6,557 nt of DNA from assembly GCA_024405075.1 (NCBI GenBank), contig JAKSPG010000073.1, positions 1 through 6,557 of the forward strand, in the 5' to 3' direction. Below, in pieces: positions 1 to 5,302 of this stretch (position 1 is its first letter; the number at the start of each line of letters is the position of its first letter). This DNA is from Elusimicrobiaceae bacterium. Its GTDB lineage: Bacteria > Elusimicrobiota > Elusimicrobia > Elusimicrobiales > Elusimicrobiaceae. The notes under the pieces were generated by a model, which searched no databases, had not been told where the DNA came from, and saw only the letters and a program-made list of their open reading frames with translations. Position numbers and translations under genes: made by a program.

Positions 1-525
1 AGCGGCTTTCAAATTCCACGGGCCAATCTCGCTTCCGCCGCGTACAGACATGCTGGTATCCGTCTGTTTAAAAGCACTGGGCAAGGCCGCCCCGTCGCGG
101 TCTACCCGTGTTTTATAGTGCGTTTGCCCCAGGCGAAACTCCACAAACGGGTCCTTCATAATTCCCCAGCGGTAAAACGGTTGCCAAACGGTGGCCGCAT
201 AGTAACTGGCAGCTTGGTTACCCACAGCCATGGGCTGCCAAAAGGCGTGCGTATAGACCTGCCACGCATCGAAAAAATCATACGAACTTTTCAGCCCATA
301 ACGGTACGTAGATCCTGTTTTTTCCACATCCGGCTCGTCGGACTGGCGGTAAAATTCGTATGAAGGCGTAAAAATAAAATTGTTATCCAAATCCCATGCG
401 TATGCAGCACGCATGGCTGAATAACCGCGTTCGCCGTTTACACCCAAAAAACTTATCTGCCCGTAGCAAAACGCACACGGGCAGATAAGCAGGATGAAAC
501 TTAAAAACGCGGTTTTAAGTTGCAT
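1..525 (-). CDS. Exported outer-membrane beta-barrel-like protein, 3' end outside window
   Basis: Reading the minus strand from the ATG at 525-523 gives 175 uninterrupted codons to the window edge, so this is a real but truncated gene. The N-terminus (MQLKTAFLSFILLICPCAFC) is a Sec signal peptide: one Lys, a hydrophobic core, and probable cleavage near residues 22-24. No proper lipobox is seen, because Ile precedes the first Cys. The mature part is rich in Tyr, Phe and Trp in alternating polar/apolar strands (for example NNFIFTPSYEFYRQ, TYRYGLKSSYDFF, SYYAATVWQPFYRWG), as in outer-membrane beta-barrels. The start codon overlaps the stop of the upstream deoxyhypusine-synthase-like gene as TAATG, so the two are probably co-transcribed and translationally coupled. 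I do not recognise the family or a substrate. A strong terminator-like hairpin lies inside codons 12-25 (separate entry). Confidence 0.75.
   Translation of the reverse strand, partial: MQLKTAFLSFILLICPCAFCYGQISFLGVNGERGYSAMRAAYAWDLDNNFIFTPSYEFYRQSDEPDVEKTGSTYRYGLKSSYDFFDAWQVYTHAFWQPMAVGNQAASYYAATVWQPFYRWGIMKDPFVEFRLGQTHYKTRVDRDGAALPSAFKQTDTSMSVRGGSEIGPWNLKAA
446..489 (-). terminator. Terminator-like hairpin inside the 5' end of the outer-membrane protein gene
   Basis: Arms 477-489 and 452-464 are perfectly complementary over 13 bp (core CTTATCTGCCCG / CGGGCAGATAAG) around a 12-nt loop. On the minus strand the hairpin is followed at once by six T (451-446). This is the form of an intrinsic terminator for transcripts coming from the deoxyhypusine-synthase-like gene. 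It nevertheless sits within the signal-peptide codons of the next gene, so it may act as a partial terminator or attenuator. Confidence 0.55.
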
Positions 526-1589
526 TATTTTTTGCGGGCTTTGGCAATTTTGGCGTCTTCGTCTTGCAAGAATTTTACATAGTTAGACGCTTTGCGTTTT
601 TTCCACGCGCCTTTGTGATACCCGTAACCAATGATAAGCGGGATTAACGTGGTGCATTCGCCGTATACCATTTGTTCCAATGCGGTAGAAACTTTACCCC
701 AAGAGGAAGCCTCTTTAAGCGTAGAGCCGGAAAGGGCTCCGTCACGCACGTCGGCTACGGTGATTTGCACGGCGTATTTGTGCATGGGGATTTCAGCCCC
801 TAAAATTTCCGCCGCTACAACGGTATCTTGCGCAAAGTTGTTCGGTACGCCGCCGGACCACATCATTAGACCGGTCTCTTTGGCTTTGATTTTGATTTTG
901 GTTAATTCCAAAAAGTCTTTGGCACTGTCAATGGATACATGAGCACCGGGGCGTTCGGTCTGGTGCGCTACGAAGCCGAACCCGGCCGAGCAATCGCTAA
1001 ACGCAGGAACAAATATCGGCACGCCGTGTTTGTAAGCATTGTAAACAATGGAGTCTTTACCTTTTTTATTCTTTTCCAACCATTTACCCATTTCCCAAAT
1101 AAACTCGCGGGAAGAATAGGGGCGCGGCTCTAAATAGTTACAGATTTTATGAATCGTTTCGTCGCAATTTTTCAGTTGGTCTTCATCAATGTAAGTATCG
1201 TAGATGCGGTCAATGTGCAAGTCGCGCAATAAGTTATCATCCTGGTTATAGGGAGTACCAATGTAGTGTTTGTAACCGAGCGCCTCAAAAAAGTCTTGGT
1301 CCACGATGTTCGCCCCGTTGGAAACGATCGCATCCACCATGTTGTTTTGGATCATATCCACCACTACTTTTTTCATACCGGCGGATACTAAAGACCCAGC
1401 GATACACAAAATCACGGAACATTTCTTATCCGAAAGCATCATGTTGTAGATTTTGCTCGCTCTGGCCACCTCGCGTGACGCGTAGGCCATGCCCTCAAAC
1501 GCTTCTACCATGGGGACCACATTGTATTTTTTCATATCAATGTGTTTGATAGTATTTTTGAGGAAGTCTTTTTTGGTTAATTTTGCCAT
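525..1589 (-). CDS. Deoxyhypusine synthase family protein (possible homospermidine-synthase-type enzyme)
   Basis: 354 aa. Members of this fold use NAD and a catalytic lysine to transfer the aminobutyl group of spermidine, either to eIF5A in eukaryotes and archaea or to small amines in some bacteria. Recognisable blocks are GSLVSAGM (65-72), SNGANIVDQD (90-99), VPAFSDCSAGF (194-204), SGGVPNN (245-251) and DGALSGSTLKEASSWGK (283-299). K299 in SWGK matches the human nucleophile Lys329, and W297 and E293 match Trp327 and Glu323. The human Lys287/His288 and Asp316 positions read Asn, Asn and Leu here, so the acceptor or substrate probably differs; bacteria lack eIF5A. Cytosolic by inference. The ATG at 1589 is chosen because GAGGTG lies 9 nt upstream. 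The in-frame GTG at 1601 lies inside that ribosome-binding site. Its stop overlaps the start of the exported protein gene. Confidence 0.88.
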   Translation of the reverse strand: MAKLTKKDFLKNTIKHIDMKKYNVVPMVEAFEGMAYASREVARASKIYNMMLSDKKCSVILCIAGSLVSAGMKKVVVDMIQNNMVDAIVSNGANIVDQDFFEALGYKHYIGTPYNQDDNLLRDLHIDRIYDTYIDEDQLKNCDETIHKICNYLEPRPYSSREFIWEMGKWLEKNKKGKDSIVYNAYKHGVPIFVPAFSDCSAGFGFVAHQTERPGAHVSIDSAKDFLELTKIKIKAKETGLMMWSGGVPNNFAQDTVVAAEILGAEIPMHKYAVQITVADVRDGALSGSTLKEASSWGKVSTALEQMVYGECTTLIPLIIGYGYHKGAWKKRKASNYVKFLQDEDAKIAKARKK

Positions 1590-1631
1590 TTCTTTTTGCA
1601 CCTCTTGCTGAATTTAACTTCTATTTAGTAA

Positions 1632-1639
1632 ATTATAGT
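1632..1639. promoter_or_regulatory. Overlapping divergent -10 elements between the DHS-like gene and glyA
   Basis: The 90-nt gap between the two divergent genes has TATAAT on the minus strand (1637-1632), facing the DHS-like gene, and TATAGT on the plus strand (1634-1639), facing glyA. The two boxes share bases, so they would compete for polymerase. No convincing -35 box is seen at the proper spacing for either one, which keeps confidence low. Confidence 0.4.
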
Positions 1640-1679
1640 AAATAACACGCGTTTTTCATAGTAAAAAGTGAGGAATTTT

Positions 1680-2927
1680 ATGTACCCGAATTTACAACAA
1701 ACCGATCCGGAAGTCTTTAACGCCGTAGAGCAAGAATTATACCGCCAACGCGAGCGAATTGAACTGATTGCTTCCGAAAATTTCACCTCTTTAGCTGTCA
1801 TGCAAGCACAGGGTTCCGTACTAACCAATAAATACGCCGAAGGATACCCGGCTAAACGCTACTACGGCGGGTGCGAGTACGTCGACATGGTGGAAACATT
1901 GGCCCGGCAGCGCGCTAAAAAATTATTCGGGGCCGAACACGCTAATGTGCAACCTCACTCCGGCGCACAGGCCAATATGTCGGTTTATTTTGCTTTGTTA
2001 AAGCCCGGCGATACCGTGTTGGGTTTAAATCTCTCTCACGGCGGACACTTAACGCACGGCCACCCACTCAATTTTTCGGGTAAACTTTATAACATGATTG
2101 CGATGAACGTGCGTAAAGACACAGAAGAAATTGACTACGACGAAGCCGCACGCTTGGCCCAAGAACATAAACCCAAAATGATTTTAGCCGGCGCGTCTAA
2201 CTATTCGCGCGTGTTTGATTGGAAAAAACTGCGCGAAATCGCCGATAGTTGCGGCGCGTATTTAGTGTGTGATGTGGCGCACTATGCGGGCCTAATTGCC
2301 GCCGGGGAATATCCTTCCCCCGTACCGTACGCGGACGTGGTTACTACTACCACACATAAAACTTTACGCGGACCGCGCGGCGGGCTGATTTTGTGCAAAG
2401 AAAATTTGGCCAAAGCCATTGACAGTGCTGTTTTCCCCGGCGTGCAAGGCGGGCCTTTAATGCATGTAATCGCCGCCAAAGCCGTCTGCTTTGGCGAAGC
2501 GTTAAAGCCCGAATTTAAGACGTACCAACATCAAGTAAAATTAAACGCCACCGCGCTGGCGGACGCGTTAAAAGCGCGCGGATATCGTTTGGTAGCGGGC
2601 GGGACGGATTCCCACGTGATGTGTGTAGATTTGCGCTCTAAAAATATGACAGGAAAAATTGCCGAAGCTGCGTTGGATAAAGCGGGCATTACGGCTAATA
2701 AAAACACCATCCCTTTTGACCCGGAAAAACCGTTTGTAACCAGCGGTTTACGGTTGGGAACCCCCGCCGTCACCACACGCGGCATGAAAGAAAAAGATAT
2801 GGAGCAAATTGCCGCATTTATTGACGATGCGCTCACGCATTACGCAGATGAAAATTATTTGGCGGATATTGCCGCACGCGTCAAAAAATTCCTGGAAAAA
2901 TTTCCGTTATACCCGGAATTAAATTAG
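1680..2927 (+). CDS. glyA: Serine hydroxymethyltransferase
   Basis: 415 aa, near the usual bacterial length of about 417. A PLP enzyme of the cytosol that interconverts serine plus tetrahydrofolate with glycine plus 5,10-methylene-tetrahydrofolate, the main one-carbon source. Family signatures are complete: ERIELIASENFTS near the N-terminus, KYAEGYPAKRYYGGCEYVD, QPHSGAQANMSVYFALLKPGD, LTHGHPLNFSG, DVAHYAGLIAAGEYPSP, and the PLP-lysine block TTTTHKTLRGPRGG with the Schiff-base lysine at K227. The start at 1680 is supported by GTGAGGA, which ends 5 nt before it. An in-frame GTG at 1668 overlaps that ribosome-binding site and would only add four residues. It is divergent from the DHS-like gene and convergent with pilin 1, with a 4-nt overlap of stop regions. 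No terminator hairpin is visible at its end. Confidence 0.97.
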   Translation: MYPNLQQTDPEVFNAVEQELYRQRERIELIASENFTSLAVMQAQGSVLTNKYAEGYPAKRYYGGCEYVDMVETLARQRAKKLFGAEHANVQPHSGAQANMSVYFALLKPGDTVLGLNLSHGGHLTHGHPLNFSGKLYNMIAMNVRKDTEEIDYDEAARLAQEHKPKMILAGASNYSRVFDWKKLREIADSCGAYLVCDVAHYAGLIAAGEYPSPVPYADVVTTTTHKTLRGPRGGLILCKENLAKAIDSAVFPGVQGGPLMHVIAAKAVCFGEALKPEFKTYQHQVKLNATALADALKARGYRLVAGGTDSHVMCVDLRSKNMTGKIAEAALDKAGITANKNTIPFDPEKPFVTSGLRLGTPAVTTRGMKEKDMEQIAAFIDDALTHYADENYLADIAARVKKFLEKFPLYPELN

Positions 2928-3448
2928 TATTTTAATAATTTGCACAGTGCGATGCCTTCTTGATTATGCGCAGCACAAGTTATTTTCCCGGCATTAGCCG
3001 AGGAAATGTTTTGTAGGAAAGCATTGAGATGTAAAATTCGGTTGCTTGAGCAACGCGGATAAGTTGCGTTTTTTCCCGGGCAATAGTTAAGTATCACAGC
3101 ATCACTTACCGAATTATCCACTACAAAATCAGTACCACACTTCCACAATTGCCCGTTGATGGCGATACCGGTCGCATCCAGTTCTTCGCAATTCGCAGGT
3201 AGATTAACCGACAGGGGAGACATATCATACGTATAAGTACCGTTGGCCAAATAATATACCTCATTGGCGGCGACGATGCTTTTCACTAACGGCACCATGG
3301 CCTGAATACGACTTTTCGCTACGGCCATACGATATTGCGGCAACGCTACCGCCGCTAAAATACCAATGATTAACACAACAACCAATAACTCAATTAACGT
3401 AAATGCTTTGACGTCTAAACAGCCCAACATACCACTTTTATTTTGCAT
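2924..3448 (-). CDS. Type IV pilin-like protein 1 (prepilin-type N-terminal cleavage/methylation domain)
   Basis: 174 aa. A 15-residue leader ends in VKA, then the mature protein starts F16-TLIELLVVVLIIGILAA with Glu at +5 (E20). This is the class III signal processed by a prepilin peptidase and N-methylated on Phe. The -1 residue is Ala rather than the usual Gly, a substitution prepilin peptidases are known to tolerate. The hydrophobic segment anchors the subunit in the inner membrane and builds the filament core. After the helix comes the motif ANEVYYLANGTY, then a globular domain with six Cys (87, 104, 123, 133, 158, 169), likely three disulfides. The start is supported by GAGGGGGG 6 nt upstream and by a promoter about 27 nt before the ATG. 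A later in-frame ATG (3430) has no comparable site. Most like pilin 2 (shared YYLANG and W-x-C-G). Major versus minor or pseudopilin role cannot be decided. Confidence 0.92.
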   Translation of the reverse strand: MQNKSGMLGCLDVKAFTLIELLVVVLIIGILAAVALPQYRMAVAKSRIQAMVPLVKSIVAANEVYYLANGTYTYDMSPLSVNLPANCEELDATGIAINGQLWKCGTDFVVDNSVSDAVILNYCPGKNATYPRCSSNRILHLNAFLQNISSANAGKITCAAHNQEGIALCKLLKY

Positions 3449-3481
3449 GCATATCCCCCCTCACAAACGGGCTATATGCAA

Positions 3482-3509
3482 AATGTAGCAAAAAAAAAAA
3501 CAAAGTCAA
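3482..3509 (-). promoter_or_regulatory. Promoter of pilin 1 with an 11-T spacer tract
   Basis: On the minus strand TTGACT (3509-3504) is followed after 16 nt by TACATT (3487-3482). The spacer holds an uninterrupted run of eleven T (3500-3490). Transcription would start near 3475, leaving a short leader of about 27 nt that contains the ribosome-binding site. The -35 is 5/6 consensus and the -10 is 4/6. The run length sets the -35/-10 distance, so slippage would change promoter strength. Confidence 0.6.
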
Positions 3510-3547
3510 CCCCCTTGCCGGGGGCAGGCGTGTTGGGGGCAGACTTT
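3502..3547. repeat. Interrupted inverted repeat covering the pilin 1 -35 region
   Basis: AAAGTC-aa-CCCCC (3502-3514) is mirrored by GGGGG-ca-GACTTT (3535-3547), 11 of 13 positions complementary, around a 20-nt centre that holds another GGGGG run (3520-3524). The left arm contains the pilin 1 -35 box. It could be an operator or a DNA hairpin. It lies upstream of the transcription start, so it is not part of the pilin 1 mRNA. The rest of 3548-3613 shows nothing recognisable. Confidence 0.4.
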
Positions 3548-3613
3548 CACTTACTTATAGCCACACTATTCTGCTATGTTCCTTTGTTTTCGTGTTTTTG
3601 GCAGAAAAAGTCC

Positions 3614-3641
3614 TTGACATACCAAAAAAAAAAACGATAAT
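3614..3641 (+). promoter_or_regulatory. Promoter of pilin 2 with an 11-A spacer tract
   Basis: Perfect -35 TTGACA (3614-3619), 16-nt spacer, then GATAAT (3636-3641), 5/6 of the -10 consensus. Eleven consecutive A (3624-3634) fill most of the spacer. The predicted start is near 3648, about 30 nt before the pilin 2 ATG. This also rules out the in-frame GTG at 3645 as translation start. The architecture mirrors the pilin 1 promoter. Confidence 0.75.
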
Positions 3642-3677
3642 AAAGTGTTAGCTTTTTTCAAACAGGAGAAAAACAAC

Positions 3678-4202
3678 ATGGAAAACAAACAAGCTTTTAC
3701 GCTAATAGAACTACTTGTCGTCGTTCTTATCATCGGCATTTTAGCCGCCGTGGCCCTGCCGCAATATCAAAAAGCGGTATGGAAAGCACGGTATGCACAA
3801 CTTGTTACCGTAACCAATTCTATCGCGCAGGCAATAGAAGTATATTATTTGGCAAACGGACAAAACCCAACCGATTTAAACGAACTATCTTTAGAAATGA
3901 GTTGCACCCAATCAGTTCCCGGTCGCTGGAATTGCGGCGATTTCGTGTGCAGTTTAAGAGTTAACCAAAGTGTCACTTGTGTAAACGAGAAGTTATTGCA
4001 AAACGGCTACGGCGTAAAAGTGGATTTTGCTACTTCCGACGAGCGGAAAAAATACTGCATAGCTATCTCGGAAGATGTTAGCGATAAGTATCATCAATTT
4101 TGCAAAGCACAAACGCAAAAAACAGATTATGATTTTGTATACAGTATGCTTGCCTCAACAGGAGGCCCGGTTTATAACACCGCCCATTGGTATTTATATT
4201 AA
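3678..4202 (+). CDS. Type IV pilin-like protein 2 (prepilin-type N-terminal cleavage/methylation domain)
   Basis: 174 aa. A very short leader, MENKQA, precedes F7-TLIELLVVVLIIGILAA with Glu at +5 (E11), so cleavage would be Ala|Phe as in pilin 1. The conserved helix continues through ALPQYQKAVWKARYAQL and ends at EVYYLANGQNPTDLNEL. The globular domain has six Cys (76, 86, 91, 101, 127, 142), including a C-x4-C pair at 86-91 that pilin 3 and the exported protein at 6167 also have in similar context. The C-terminus is Gly/Tyr-rich (GGPVYNTAHWYLY). Start chosen for AGGAGA 8 nt upstream of the ATG. Divergent from pilin 1, with 229 nt between them, and followed directly by a strong terminator, so it is transcribed alone. 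The mature protein is expected in a periplasm-spanning or surface filament. Confidence 0.92.
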   Translation: MENKQAFTLIELLVVVLIIGILAAVALPQYQKAVWKARYAQLVTVTNSIAQAIEVYYLANGQNPTDLNELSLEMSCTQSVPGRWNCGDFVCSLRVNQSVTCVNEKLLQNGYGVKVDFATSDERKKYCIAISEDVSDKYHQFCKAQTQKTDYDFVYSMLASTGGPVYNTAHWYLY

Positions 4203-4238
4203 AAAAACAGGGCGGCCAGAAAAGGCCGCCCATTTTTA
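4203..4238. terminator. Bidirectional intrinsic terminator between pilin 2 and the MarC-family gene
   Basis: GGGCGGCC (4210-4217) and GGCCGCCC (4224-4231) form a perfect 8-bp stem with an AGAAAA loop. Plus-strand transcripts leave it through ATTTTT. Minus-strand transcripts leave through TG followed by seven T (complement of 4202-4208). It sits immediately after the pilin 2 stop and 18 nt past the stop of the convergent MarC-family gene. Confidence 0.9.
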
Positions 4239-4255
4239 TCAAAACACATCTGCCG

Positions 4256-4939
4256 TTATTGCGCCGCGCTTATATGGATAAACTCCGCATTTAACACACC
4301 TGGCAACAGCTGCGCCACGCCGTCAATTAAAAATTGCATGGCAATTGCACACAAAATCATACCCATAAAACGCACCACAATTTGCGTACCGTTACGGCCG
4401 ATTTTATCAAAAATATAGCGCGAGCTAACCAACACAATACCAACGATACATGCACTTAACATCAGCACTAACACCATCATAAGAGAGGTAAGCAAATCGT
4501 CGCTTTTTTCAGAAAATAAAATGACGGTCGTAATCGTGCCCGGGCCGATAAAAAGAGGCATGCCTACCGGCACTAAAATATGGCTTAAACTGTTGCGCGC
4601 CTGGGAAAACGTCCCCCCGGTAACGGCCGCCGTTTCTATACCGTGGTGTTCAAACTTGCTTTTGCCTTGTAACATACGAAGACCAACGAGCAAAATCATA
4701 ATCGCTCCGGCCAATCTAAACGCCGGCAGCGTAATGCCGAACACGGACAAAATACGATTGCCGAAGATAAAGAACGTCAACATCAAAACAAAAATAGACA
4801 ACGCCATCAGCACCGCCACCGCACGTTGCACGCGAGGGGTTTCGTTCTCTACGTGTTCCAAAAAAATGGGCATGTTTCCAATGGGGTTTAAAATGGCTAA
4901 CACGCCGATAAATGCGTTAAAAAAAAGGCTCCATTCCAT
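4256..4939 (-). CDS. MarC-family (YchE/YhgN-like) integral membrane protein
   Basis: 227 aa, typical family length. About six membrane segments can be seen: roughly 5-27, 38-63, 69-89, 118-142, 149-172 and 186-208. Family signatures are NPIGNMPIFL (18-27) in the first segment, GAIMILLVGLRML (78-90), PLFIGPGTITTVI (128-140) in the fourth, and GRNGTQIVVRFMGMILCAIAMQ in the last part. This is an inner-membrane protein of unknown transport role. The family was named after the E. coli mar locus, but a role in antibiotic resistance is not established. AAGGAG lies 8 nt before the ATG. Codons 4-7 contain a run of eight T (complement of 4919-4926). It is convergent with pilin 2 and shares its bidirectional terminator. 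A -10-like TATACT (5008-5003, minus strand) may be its promoter, but no good -35 is seen. Confidence 0.9.
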   Translation of the reverse strand: MEWSLFFNAFIGVLAILNPIGNMPIFLEHVENETPRVQRAVAVLMALSIFVLMLTFFIFGNRILSVFGITLPAFRLAGAIMILLVGLRMLQGKSKFEHHGIETAAVTGGTFSQARNSLSHILVPVGMPLFIGPGTITTVILFSEKSDDLLTSLMMVLVLMLSACIVGIVLVSSRYIFDKIGRNGTQIVVRFMGMILCAIAMQFLIDGVAQLLPGVLNAEFIHISAAQ

Positions 4940-5022
4940 GTTACGTACTCCTTAATGACAAACCGCCCGCGCTCACGCGGACGTGTTAGTAACTATTTAT
5001 AGTATACTAAATTCGCACCGGG

Positions 5023-5047
5023 CACACAGTGAAAGGATTTCTGTGTG
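5023..5047. promoter_or_regulatory. Dyad CACACAG-N11-CTGTGTG upstream of the pilin 3 -10 box
   Basis: A perfect 7-bp inverted repeat (5023-5029 / 5041-5047) separated by 11 nt, about one helical turn between half-site centres plus extra. It is the form of a dimeric regulator site. It sits where the -35 box should be for the TATAAT at 5055-5060, where no -35 match exists. It could equally serve the divergent MarC-family gene. Confidence 0.4.
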
Positions 5048-5054
5048 AATTTTA

Positions 5055-5060
5055 TATAAT
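5055..5060 (+). promoter_or_regulatory. Probable -10 box of pilin 3
   Basis: Perfect TATAAT in an AT-rich setting; transcription would begin near 5067, giving a leader of about 235 nt before the pilin 3 ATG. The 16-19 nt upstream window shows no TTGACA-like sequence, so the promoter may need an activator, or may be spurious. Confidence 0.45.
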
Positions 5061-5103
5061 AAATTAAGCCCAATAAAGGGTGTGTAATTTCTGGATTATT
5101 TGT

Positions 5104-5248
5104 TGAAGTGCGGGGTTAGCCCGCGCCGAGCAAAAAAGAGATTTTTCTCTTTGGAGCATGTCAGAAGTCATCAAATAATCGCCTTGTTTATGCCTGTTCC
5201 CGCGGGAACAGGCAGGCGGCGGTTATTGTATACGGGTCACTTCTGACA
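5104..5248 (+). ncRNA. Structured leader RNA candidate upstream of pilin 3
   Basis: Three successive hairpins can be drawn. SL1: 5108-5114 with 5120-5126 (GUGCGGG / CCCGCGC, one G-U, loop GUUAG). SL2: 5135-5141 with 5146-5152 (AAAGAGA / UCUCUUU, UUUU loop). SL3: 5159-5168 with 5239-5248 (10 bp), continuing as 5174-5183 with 5218-5227 (10 bp, one G-U), capped by a perfect 12-bp palindromic arm pair at 5191-5202 / 5203-5214. The element ends 54 nt before the pilin 3 ATG. SL1-SL2 flanking sequence recurs in the tRNA-Val leader. Its class is unknown. A cis-regulatory leader, an independent small RNA, or (for SL3) a small miniature inverted-repeat element are all possible. Confidence 0.45.
5159..5248. 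repeat. 90-bp nested inverted repeat with a 24-bp perfect palindrome at its tip
   Basis: Outer arms TGTCAGAAGT / ACTTCTGACA, middle arms AATAATCGCC / GGCGGTTATT, and an apex at 5191-5214 that is fully self-complementary with centre CCCGCGGG. As DNA it could extrude a cruciform; as RNA it makes a long hairpin. The TGTCA ends resemble transposon-type terminal repeats, but no target-site duplication is visible in the flanks. Confidence 0.6.
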
Positions 5249-5302
5249 GCCCTACACAACAATTGCCGCTTTTATTGTGCCAAATTACAGCAAGGAGTTT
5301 CT

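Larger units (their letters stand above)
4940..5302. other. Gene-free 363-nt stretch between the MarC-family gene and pilin 3
   Basis: No plausible coding sequence on either strand; the longest start-stop pairs are about a dozen codons and lack ribosome-binding sites. It contains the MarC-family ribosome-binding site, a 5-bp GC-rich hairpin in that gene's leader (4967-4980), a dyad at 5023-5047, a -10 box at 5055-5060 and three successive hairpins at 5108-5248. The last items look like a pilin 3 promoter and leader (separate entries). Confidence 0.7.

Noticed and set aside
118..363. Plus-strand open frame of 81 codons at the left end.
   Set aside because: It lies opposite the exported protein gene, whose signal peptide and beta-strand pattern are far more gene-like.
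1668..1679. Upstream GTG start for glyA at 1668.
   Set aside because: It lies within the ribosome-binding site for the ATG at 1680, which fits the family's usual N-terminus.
3645..3677. Upstream GTG start giving pilin 2 an 11-residue longer leader.
   Set aside because: The GTG is at or before the predicted transcription start and has no ribosome-binding site; the ATG at 3678 has AGGAGA at good spacing.
4919..4926. Run of eight T early in the MarC-family gene as a frameshift phase-variation site.
   Set aside because: The run encodes conserved-looking Leu-Phe-Phe in an AT-rich context and the frame is intact; length eight alone is weak evidence.
4521..4955. Plus-strand open frame of 144 codons opposite the MarC-family gene.
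   Set aside because: It is an antisense shadow: no ribosome-binding site, no recognisable protein, while the minus strand has a clear membrane-protein family match.
5159..5248. Miniature inverted-repeat transposable element.
   Set aside because: Terminal arms are present but no target-site duplication or second copy is seen in the window, so it is kept only as an inverted repeat.
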